In this document: one piece after another, positions 21,455-33,400 of the stretch
Layout: each line of letters opens with the position of its first letter
Position numbering within the stretch: position 1 is the first letter of the stretch
DNA from: Cladocopium goreaui
Taxonomy: Eukaryota; Sar; Dinophyceae; Suessiales; Symbiodiniaceae
Direction of reading: 5' to 3'
Length of the DNA: 64,000 nucleotides
NCBI GenBank assembly: GCA_947184155.2
Contig: CAMXCT020001502.1
Coordinates: forward strand, 644,942-708,941
The notes under the pieces: model-generated
What the model was told of the DNA's origin: nothing
What the model saw: only the letters and a program-made list of their open reading frames with translations
Databases searched by the model: none
Position numbers and translations under genes: made by a program

Positions 21455-24400
21455 TTGAGGACGCAAAGGACCAATCAGCTCATCATCGCAAAGATGCAAG
21501 GCGGTAGCGGAGATTCGCGCACCACGCAGTTTACCTTCAACGAGAACACTGCCATGCCGGTCGAGGAGGTCAATCAGTCTTCCCCTGGTGACACGGCAGA
21601 CAGTGGTGGGATACGCTCTACCCGAACTACACAGTCCGGATGGCAAGTAACGACAAACAGACGAAGGATATCCACCCAAAGTACACCGAGATCTTCTCGA
21701 AACAGTCCTCGGAGTGATGTTGTCCGCCAAGGGCATCGACCATCTCGAGGACGAACTACTCCTAGGGACAGATCCACCAGGGCCGTGACTGACCGAATTG
21801 GTGAGAGGACCGGGGATAGTCGTGTTAAGAGGAGATCAACGGATACTTCTGTGGCTAGTGAACCTATTGCCATGATAGAAGAACTACGGGCACAATGTCA
21901 ATCCCTACGTAGTCAGTTGAACCAAATGGAAGCATACGCCGCATCTAGAGATCAACTGATTCATGACATCGAGATTAGATTCACCGAGTATCTTCAGGAA
22001 CACAACCAGAATGTATTTGATGAAGTCAGTGCACTCAATCATAGATTGTCACGTTCCGCGAATGAGGTTGCAGAATATCAAGCAGAATTAATGGTAGCAT
22101 CTCAGGAAGATGAAGGTGCAACAATACGCATCCAAGACCTTGAGCGCCGAGGTGCCCTAATGGAACATGGTGCACGACGGATCCATCAACGTGGTATGGA
22201 GATCCAGGAGGAGTACAAGGATGAAGTACATCACCTTCAAGGACTATTGGGTAATACGGAGGCAAGACTTCAACAACTTCATCAAACTAATGTCTTAACC
22301 ACCGATATTGCCAATCGACTATACAATGAAGGTCAGGAAATGCAAACAGATTTCCAGAACTCAATCATGGAATATCGTAATCGATCCGAAATGGCGTCCT
22401 TCTCTAGCAATCAACTTGAAGTGATTAGCCAACAACAGTCGATTGCAGTTCATGAACTATCTGAACGGAATCAACTATTGAGTGAAGCTTTGGTTCAGTC
22501 TCGTAAACAGGCCGAGCTGTATGAAAGCAGTATTGACGAGATCACTAGAGAATCGAGAAAGAAGGTTTTCGAGGCAAATCAGGCCAAATTAGAAAGTGAT
22601 CTGAAGCATCGAAACACCGAACATGATACCGTCAAAAGAATTGCATCATACAGGAACCAAGAGGCCGAAGCGATATCACACCTGAGGCTTGAATCACAGG
22701 CCAGCTTGAATTCGATCGCGAGGGCCGAGTATTATGAAGAGCTCTACACCAATGAGCAGGAGATGAACTGCGAGTTAAAGGATGAGATCAAGTTGCAGAA
22801 CACGAAGTTGCGGAGATCGTTGACTCAGGGTGCTACGACCGACGGTCGTGGCCCCGATGAGATGCTTGTTGAAGATCTACGTAATCAAGCCAAAATTGCT
22901 CAAATTAGGGTTCAGGATCTAGATCATGAAGTTCATGAATGTTTACAAGAAAACATATTATTGAAAGAAAGATTGGCTGAAGTTGCGGATGTAGGGGCGT
23001 CGTCCCTCACCAATGCTGAGGTCCGAACTCTAAGATCTGAACTAGAGAGTGAGCGAAAATTGAAATTGGCTAGTGGTGTTCAACAATATGAGAGATCATG
23101 CATGTTCATGGGGGAAATCCAGGATAGGGATGAAAAGATTGGCATCAAGAATTCTGAGATTGTTGACATGAAACGTCACTTAGATGAACTGAGAAAAAGT
23201 CTCAAGGATTCTGAAACATCTATGGCTAGGATCAGTCCTGACACACTTCCCTATTCGGCAGGCATTCCCAACTCCGATCTCGCATCCAGACTGGTCATCG
23301 ACAAACTGGAGAATGACGTGAGTGAGGCTAACTGTGAAAACGCTATTCTGAAATCTTGGGTTTCGCAGATCGACAAGGAGTTGACTTATGAGACAAATGT
23401 GGCTCATTCCTATCGTGGGCATGCTGTACCTCCTCAACAACAACAGCATTCTCAATCAAGCAAAAGAATCGCTGATCTGCTGAAAGAGGTTGACAACAAG
23501 ATCGCTGGCGGAACTGAGAGGGACTATTACAAGCCACCGAGTGGATGGGGCGGCCCGCCTGACCCTGATGGACCTCCGGACCCTTTCGGGCCTAACGGCC
23601 CAGGACCACCTCCTGAACCTCCAGGTTTGCCTTCAGTTCGAGGATCACAACGCGATTCAGCAGATGATGTCTCCACAGCGGCTTACACTGCAGAAGAAGT
23701 ACCGAGAATGTCAAGACGGGAGGCTGACAAAGTCTATGTTAGCCCATGGCCAAAGCAACAGAATCTTGGGGTTTGGCAATCAGATCTCATCAAGAGTGTT
23801 GTTCTTTCGGCGAATGACGGGGATAAAGCCGCATGGGAGGCATGGCTACAGCCGGCTATTCGACCAAATCCTGACATCGAGCTATTGAATGACAGTGGAG
23901 GGCAACGGTATCAGTCCATCGACGCCAAGTTGTCAATTGCATTGTCAAACGTGATAGCCCAAGCCGGTGATGTCGCTCGTCATGTAGCGATCAAATTGAG
24001 ATTGAGAACACAAAGTCATAGTCGAAGAGGAACCTATGTAATGGGACGGGAAATCTTGGCTATGATCCTGGAGCACTTCAGAACCCCAGGTCAACGAGAA
24101 ACATCATTCACCATGGAACACATCGTATCGATGAAGTATCTCGGTGACTCGAACCTAGAAGTGTTCTACGAGAAATGGATGGAGATGGTGTCAAACATGA
24201 TGCCGGATGATGTACCTCCTGACGATTGGCTTCGTGATGCTCTATACAAGAAGATTCGAAATTCGAGTCTTATGATGTTCGACATCAAGCAGTACGAGTC
24301 ATGGATGGAAGGAGATCAAAGACGAAATTATCGCTACCTGTTGGACGTCATCGAAAGGCACATCTCCAGGATCAGAGAGGACAAGCATGTGGCCGCCAGA

Positions 24401-27400
24401 GAGAAGTATGCGAGAGACTTTGCAGGTGGCGGCAAACCTTCAGCTCCTGCTCCGAACCCAACTGCCGCTGCACCGGATGCAAATCCAAAAGCGAAGCCTA
24501 AAGCTACTCCCAAGGAGAAGGCAGCGCCCAAGGCGAAGGCCAAGGCCGATGCAGCTCCAGTTCTACCATCACCTCAGCCTAAACAGCATGCAAAAGGAAA
24601 AGGAAAAGGTCAAGGGAAAGGGAAGGATCGAGCAAACAGCCGAAGTACCAGCCCCAGATCCAAGAAGAAGATCCCATGCCATTTCCATTTCATCAAGAAA
24701 TCATGCAGAAAAGGCAAAGATTGTGAATACAGTCATGATCAAAAGGTGTTCGAGGCGAATAAGAACGCAAAAGGGAATGGTCGGAAGCCAGGAACTCCAA
24801 GAAGTCAATCTCCGGCAAACAAGACCAAGAAGATTGATGAACCATGCTGGCATTGGGCTAAGGGCAAGTGTCGGTATGGAGACAAATGCAACAAACGCCA
24901 CGATCCTCATCTATTTAACACTGCTCCCAACACCGAAGCACCAAGCTCAAAGGCTACTCCTGCACTTGTCCATGATTGGAGCGATGATGAAGAGATGTTC
25001 CATAAGATTGCATCGAACGTGGTCAAGAAGAAGGTCAGATTTGATGAGTCTAAGACTCACGTTCAAACTTACATAAAGAAGGACTTCGTGAAGTGCAATC
25101 GGAAATCTCAAACTGTCTCCAAAGGTCATGGTAAAATTGGGAAGCCCACTGATCAGATAAGGAAAGATGAGCAATGGTCTTATTCATGCAGGTTAGCTTC
25201 GAGCCGAGGGAAAGCAATGGCTATTCTGATCGATGAGAAGGGTGAACACAGTGACATTGATGAAGTCCTGGTCATAGTCGGCCCTAGCATGGACATCCTG
25301 ATCAGACTCGACGTCGAGGACGGTGAGGTGTCCAGGGAAGTTTTTGTGGAAAACTATGTTCAGCATATTGAAGGTCGATATGGTAAAAGGGGCAACACAA
25401 TGTGTATCACTGTTCCTGTTGAAGAGAGAGATAAGAGATTCATATTGGATTCTGGAAGTGGCCATGATCTCATTTCATCCACACGAATAAGTAGAATGGA
25501 TCTCCCAACATACGATGACAAGGTCGTCAACTTCCATACAGCAAATGGGGTAACGTGTTCGACCAAACGTTCAAGCATCAAGTTCGAGGCATTTAGCGAA
25601 CCAGCAGAAGCTCACATCTTGGAGGACACACCCTCCGTGCTCTCCATGGGGAAGCGATGCGTTGATCTTGGTTACTCTTTTGTATGGCCGACCGGAAGAA
25701 CTCCATTCATGTTGGATCCAAATGGCAACATCATCGAGATGACTGTTAAAGACTATATTCCCTATGTGAGCATCGATCAAGAAAAGATCAAGTTGAAATC
25801 ATCCTGTGTGGAGAAGATCATGGCAGTTCTTGATGATGGATGCTCAACATCGGAAGGTGAAGGTCTTTTGGTCATTGATGGAGAAAGTGGGGATGAACTT
25901 GAAGATCTTTCCGACTCCGTTGGACGATCCAATGTTAAATCACCCAAGAGATCAATGAAGAAACGTAAGAAAGCTAAGGTAAGAGATGATCAACATGAAG
26001 TGGCTGTTGGAAGTGATGCAGGTGATGCTGAGGAAATGTCGTGCTATGCCGATGAGTATGCCGAGTTTGAGGACGACGGATACGATCCCAGCATCGCACC
26101 TGATGACATCCATGAAGATCATCCAATTGAAGTTGAAGAAATCCCTGAAGATGGAGGAGGTGAAGACGACGATGATGTCATTGATGTCGATGAGGAAGAT
26201 GGAGGAGTCCGATTGAGTAAGAGGGGAACTTTGAAGAATGAAGCGAGGTCGAAGGTTCATCTTCTAACTCATCGCTACAAGAACCCTTACTGTGAGTCTT
26301 GCGTGCGTGCCAAGATGAAGCACAGGAAAACGCTCAGAGGTGCGTTTCAGCGTAAGCTCACAAAGTTTGGGGACCTGATCACTTTCGACTACGTTGACAA
26401 CCGTCGTATTGCTGAACAGGACTATGGCGACGACAAAACCATCTTTGTCATCAGGGATAGGTATACAGGAATGCTTCAGTCTTATCCTTCTGCCAGAAAG
26501 GACACAGACGCCGTTATACGGGCGGTCAAACAGTTCATGGGCCGTCGTAAGATTCGAGAAGCATATTCCGATGATGCCCCACAGTTCGACAAGGCAATGA
26601 AGATCTTAAAGATCCCAATGGATACTTCCTTGGCCGGAAAGACCAAGCACAACTCGCTCGCAGAGAGAACTAACCAATTCGTGCTCGTGGCAACAACAAC
26701 TTGTCTACTTGAGGCAGGGATTCCACCATGCTTTTGGATGTATGCCATCAGATGCGTGAGCCATTTGCTCAACATCGAGCCCAACGACGATGAGGTAAGT
26801 TCTTGGTGTAAACTTCATGGAGAAGAATTCAAAGGGAAGATGATACCCTTTGGTGCCCTCGTGTACTTCAAGCCCAGTGGTTCACGTGAACGAGAACAAC
26901 AACACAAGTTTGACCCTATGGGAATCCCTGGAGTGTTCGCCGGATACTCCATTGGTCCCGGGCTCCATTGGTCAAGAAAGTACAGGGTATGGGCACTATG
27001 TGATTGGAGCAAGCAGAACTTGGCTTATGATGCGGAGAAGCCCATTGCCAAGCTGAGGACTCCACACTATACCGAAAGGGTCGAACTAAAGGAACCCCTT
27101 GAATTCCCATGTAAGTTAGAATATGAGAGGATTAATGTTTCCATTGAGGGATTAAAAGTGAAAGATCGTCTTGAAGGAAACCCAGAAATCCTACCACCAC
27201 CTCCACCTGATGATGATGATGATGATGGAGATGATGACGATGGTCACGATGGTGGTGGTGTACCTTCGTCGAAGGTCCCACGGGAGCCAACTGAAGGAGA
27301 GTTGGAAGCTGAAAGACATCTTGACGCTATGTCAGAAAGATTGGGACCACCAGGTATCGATAAGCCAGCACATCCAGACCTTCACGTTCCAGAAGGAGGG

Positions 27401-30400
27401 CCAGATCATTACTCCGTTGGGAAGGCCGGGGATGGAATCGTATACCTGAATGACGATGGTGAATGGGTGAAACTCAATGCTCGCGGTCATCCATATCGTA
27501 TTGATGAACGTGGTTTTCGCAGAATATCAACTACTCCAAGGCCTTCAAAATATACCCCTGACGAGTGGAGGAAGATGTCACCAACTGTCAGAAAAGGGAT
27601 TGCCAAGGCCGAAGAGAAGAAGCTTGAAGCAGAAAAGGAGAAGAAGAAAAGCGATGCGAAAATCAAGGAGAGTGAAGAGCGAGCAAAGAGAAAAGAAGAA
27701 AAGAAGAAAGAGAAAGAAGCAAAGAAAGCCAAATCCTCCAAGAAAGAGGACAAAGACGATCATGTTTCCGGAGTGGCCATGTCCCAAGACCATGTCCGAA
27801 GAGGCAAAGTTTTTCAATATGGAAAGGGGTCTAATTCTCCCGTCGGGAGAGGGACCGTTGCCTCTGCTCCATGTTATTCAGATTTATCAGACACTGATGT
27901 ACCTGATGATGATGACTTCTTAATGGAGTGGGACGAATGGTCGGAGATCGAGAAGGGCAAGGGGCCGAAAGCCACTTGGAACAACGACAAAGTGTATGAC
28001 TTCAACCAGGGAAAAGTGGTGGCTGCTGCGACGTTGCACAACACCAACGAAATACCCCAAGACGCTCGTGGCCTCAGTGATGTTTTCCTTCCATTTCCAT
28101 GTATGCCATGCATTAATCATTGTGATGATCATCGAGAAAAGCTAGCTTCAAATGGTGATGGAATCAATATCAACAGGATGTTCAACACTGCAGTGGCTAG
28201 ACCTGTTGGTCGAAAGGAAATGATGGAAAACGATGATGCACGTAAAGCTATGAGGAAGGAATGGTTGGGTCAACATGCTGCTGGAGTTTACGATTTCAGT
28301 GTCATTAGAGAATATGATGACGTTGTTCGTGAAGCAAAGGCAAGCAAGACAGAGGTTCACATGGCCAGAGTGCATGGTATCTGTGTTGAGAAAAATTACC
28401 AACTGCCCGCAGGAAGCCCTAGTAGAAAATTTAAAGGCCGAGGTGTCTTGCTTGGTAATCAGGTGAAGAACCAATTCTGGGAGGCTGCTTTCTTCCAGGA
28501 CTTGGGCAATTCTCCAGCTACTTTTGAGGCATCGAGATGGGCTGATTTCTATGGGTGTCTTCCTGGTCATAATGTAAAACTTGCCGACGCTATTCAGGCG
28601 TACATTCAAGCAAAACTAACCGGACCACCATGTTGGGTTGAGCTACCCGAAGACGCTTGGCCAGACGATGTCGATATTCGAAAGTTTCGTAGACCAGTTG
28701 TTAGATTGGTTAAAGCTTTATATGGTCACCCCGATTCGGGAACAATGTGGGAACAACATTGTGATCAGAAAGTTCGAGAACTCGACTTCGTTCCTGTTGG
28801 AGAAGAATGGCCTTCAATGTATTTCCACAAGAAACTGAAGTTACTTCTTGTCATCTACGTAGACGACTTAAAGCTGGCAGGACCGGAAGAGAACCTGACT
28901 AAGGGTTGGGAGATGCTCCGATCAAAACTCAACATCGAGCCCGAGACTGACTTAGGACTCTACCTTGGTTGTATTTTGAGAAAGGGATCTACCAAACTTC
29001 ATGATGGAACCCCGGTGTCAACCATGACCTATGACATGGAAGGTTTGTTGAAGCTGTCGGTTGAGAAGTACTTAGACATTGTTGGAAAAGATACGAAGTT
29101 GAAACACGTATCTACTCCAAGTCTACCTGAAGAAACAAAGAAACACAAGTCTAGAGCACCATGTCCCGGGAACCCCAAGAACAAGAAGGTATGTCCATGG
29201 TGTACTCATGAATTTGATCCGGACGCTCCATTGTTTTATGAACAAGGAACCCAAGGGGAAGACGTCTCGCCTGGGGAGTCTGAGAGAGGTGCATTAGCGC
29301 CACACGCTGCTAGCGTGTTGATGAAGCTGCTGTACGCGGCGAGGATTGCTCGTTTTGATCTGCTTCGTTCCATTAATTCCCTGGCCAGGAATGTAACAAA
29401 GTGGACCATTGATGACGATGCAAAGTTGTATCACTTAATGTGCTACGTGAATTCCAGCCTATCTAAAAGAATGACCGGATGGGTTGGGGACAAATTCAAT
29501 GAATTGACATTGTCTTTATTTGCTGATGCTGATTTTGCAGGGTGTGCCCAGTCTTTGAGATCAACTTCAGGGTCTCATATGCATATCCAGGGTAACCACA
29601 CACGGTTTCCTTTGTCCGGGGGCAGCAAACGGCAAGGATGCGTAAGCCATTCGACGCCTGAGGCTGAAATCGTGGCAGCCGATGTCACCCTCCGTACTGT
29701 GGGTTTGCCCGCAATGAGCATCTGGGAAACGCTGACGGGAAAGTCGCCCAAATTATTGTTCCATGATGACAATCAGGGCATGATCGGTGTAGTCAGGTCG
29801 GGTCGTAACCCCACTATGCGGCATCTTGAGAGGACCCATGGCATAGCCATTACTTCCCTCCATGAACATTTTACTCGGGAGAACTACGTACTCATGTATG
29901 AGGTGACCTCGAAAATGGCCGCTGACATTCACACCAAAGGTTTCAAGAATCCGTTGGCATGGAAAAGAGCATGTATGCTCATCAACCTGTTGGACCCTGG
30001 TGACATCGGTACGAAAGATCTGCTCGATATGGTCTCACCCACCACGGATGTTGATACCACTGTCCGACAAGTGTTTCAAACCAAAACTCAAGATGTTCCA
30101 AATTTTCCGTATACCGAAATACCTATTCTACCACCTGAGGTGTATCAGAAGGGTCTTTCTGGTAAAGAACAAGTACAACAACTACCTGGTATGGATCCCA
30201 TATTGGTTGTTAAGACGCCAACTTTCTTTAGAAAGCGACCACCTGGTGTATCATTGCCTCATGATTGTTTGAGAAGTACCTGGATACTTTCTCATGGCAA
30301 ATGGATCAAGGTTGAGGATCGAGTTCCACCTGTTCAACAACAAGACCGTTTTGATCAATGGGTAGAACGAGCTTGTTTCCAATACCATCCGTGTCAATTT

Positions 30401-33400
30401 AGTATATCACCGTCGGTGATTACTAGGCAATCAGCTGGTGTTGTCTCACCGGGACACCTGGCGTCAACAGAACGACAAGGGCTCCATGCTGCTGCGGTGC
30501 CGACTCGTCAGACTCCAGTCCTGAAGTATCCACAGTTAACTGTGGGGGTAGGTCAACTATTTTGTCATCAATCCCATGGAAATGGACCCACAACCATTCA
30601 TGCAGCTCCATGTGGTACTGCTCGGGTGATCAACACGCTCCTTCGAGTTGTTCATGGGGGGAGTTCTGGATGGGGTAGTCTTCCAATGGGATTTCCTCCG
30701 TCGGGGGACTCCGATGATGATCCATATCCCACAGAAAACAAAGATCCCAATCGACGACGAATTATACTTGCCGGTGGTGATGTGATCGCTGGTAGGGTAT
30801 CAAAAGACAAAGCCTATAACCCCTCAACGTCGTCAAGAAAGGGAAAGAAGATATCCAAAAATGAATGTGATCAAGATGAATGGATATGGAAGGATGAAAC
30901 AACATTGACGAGAGTGCACAAAGTACCAAGAAGAAAGATGTTTACCCCCAAAGAGGCTGACTTTCTGCCATGTAAGCTGAGACGGTTTAGAGATGAACGG
31001 GAAACTAACCAGGTGTTTCAGTCAAGTGGGAGATTGATCCATGACTCATGGAGATTGGCGGGGAATAACATCGAGAAGACCAACAAAAGAAATGAATTTT
31101 GGACAGGGACCACTACCTTCAAGATCATATCCAATGCAGACATCAAAGATGTGATGGACAGCGGATCTGACGTGGAGGACAGGGCATCGTGCCAGGACAC
31201 TGTGGTCACCTGTATCCTTGATGGGAACATGAAAATCATTCCATTGGATGACATGTTTATAGCCCATCATTACAAGTTGAAGCATGAGACCAGAAAACAA
31301 AATGATTGGGATATTCAGATGACACTACATCGAAAGAATGGGAAGATTCTGACATATCACTTCAAGCAATCTTATGCTGATTTTCTCGGGAAGATACTCA
31401 ATGACGTTGTCATATCGCTCAACGTATATGAGATGAAAGATGATGTCCCATGCCTGCTCCTTATGTGTGCTGAAACGCAAAGTATCATCACCAAGATTCA
31501 CAAACAAAGTCGGTTTAAGATGATGCATGTGGTCACAATCACCGAAGATGACAACCTCATGTCCAACTACGGAAGGGCGAAATGGAGACGTTGCATCAGG
31601 GGCCCTAGTGACTGCGTGTTCTTTGCGGGACCTTGCACCGGTGGTTCGCCGTGGAATCGGTTAAACAAAAATGTGAGTGAGGTCACAGCACACAACATCA
31701 GAATGAAAGCACTTCTATACTGGGAGCTATGGGAAGAGTTCACATTGTGTCTGCAGCGTGTACATGTTTTGCATGCCATGGCATTGTTGGAACTACCTCG
31801 GGGATGCGACTATTGGAATGACGAGAGAATGGAGTTTCTGATCAGTGGAACCCAGTCGACTGTGCATGACTTTGATGGATGCATGTATGGTTTGAAATCA
31901 CAATTCAAAGATGTTGGGACCGCAATCAAGAAACCATGGAGGATCGTATCATGGGGGGTTGAGTTCTTTGACTTGCATGAAAAATGTGATGGCTCACACA
32001 CTCACGGTCAATGTGCGGGTAGAGAAACACGTGCAACACAATTATATACTGAGAAGATTGTCAGATGCATCCTTCGAGGTGTCACAAATCAAATGTTGAT
32101 TAACAACGTTTATGGAAGGAGATTTCGACCAAAGGTTATGGAAGAGGAAGATTACTATAAGTCGAAGTCATGTGCATGTGTCATTATGAATGACTATGAA
32201 TGCGATACAAACGTGAAGACCATCAATGAACAGTTATTCATTAACTTCATCACCCGACGAGGCGGTGTGAAGGTGAAGCTGAGGCTGTATCCACTTCGTG
32301 GATCGCTCTTGGTGGATCCGGATCCCGTTGAAGGTAGACTGAAGGTGAAGTCAGGCTGTTACCTGCGTCGTTGGTGCACCTTGACGGATCCGGATTCTCC
32401 TAGCCTCATTTCGGTCTTCGCAATGGCTGGAACTGACCTTGTAATCCCATCAGCGGCCAAAGGGATCAGCTTACTGAAGTCAACCCTGTCCCTCATTCAG
32501 GAGAAGAAACAAGAGCACAACCTTCCTGCTCCATTCTCAACCTATGAGGAGGCAAACTTCAGGGGTTACAAGGATAAGGACCTCGACGAATGGTTGGATC
32601 GAGTGAAGATTTCTCCTCCTGTCGTTGTGGCCTTAGCCTTTGTCATGGATAGAAGTGGCAGAGTATTCGTAACTCATGCAATCAGGTTGCTAATGAAGAT
32701 GTTGTCAAAAGTGACCAATGAGAATGAGTTGAAGATGTCTGCCATCAGTTTCATCGACAAAGGGGCCCGATTATCAAAGTTGGTGGAAGGGGCCGCCAGA
32801 AACCCAGAGGAGAAGAGCATCATGCAGCTCTTGTGCACCTTTGAGTGTGCGATTAGAATAGATGAACTATGGGACACCCTCAAGGACCACTACACCGGGC
32901 AAAATAGTATGATCAACAAGGAGATCACGGTTAAGGGACTACGTGACAAGATTGCAAATACGAGTCCAACACACCTCGGATCCTTGAACCAAACATACCC
33001 TCCATATGGAAGTTCATGTTACCAAATCCGGAAGAGGACGAACTTCGAGGAGATTGCCCGTCGAAAGTGGGAAAAATGGTCATTTGAAGTGATGCAACGA
33101 GAGGCACCCGCCCCGGACGAAGTTGAAGACCGCATCAAATTCCTGGTCAACATCATGTACGAGGAGAGCTACAGCTTAGGCTATGCGCTCCGTCGTCACA
33201 ATGCCAGGGCGGCAAGCAGCCAGGGTAAGACCATCATCGTCCAGAATGTCCTGGAAGACTGGATGTCGATGAACTATGATCTCAGCTTGGAGCGGACGGC
33301 GGCCGTCGTCCATTTACAAACCATCCTCATGGTCTCCAAGATGCTACATGAGTGGATGATGCGACTGGAAAACTTCAAATCCATGTCGCACCTGAGCGGG

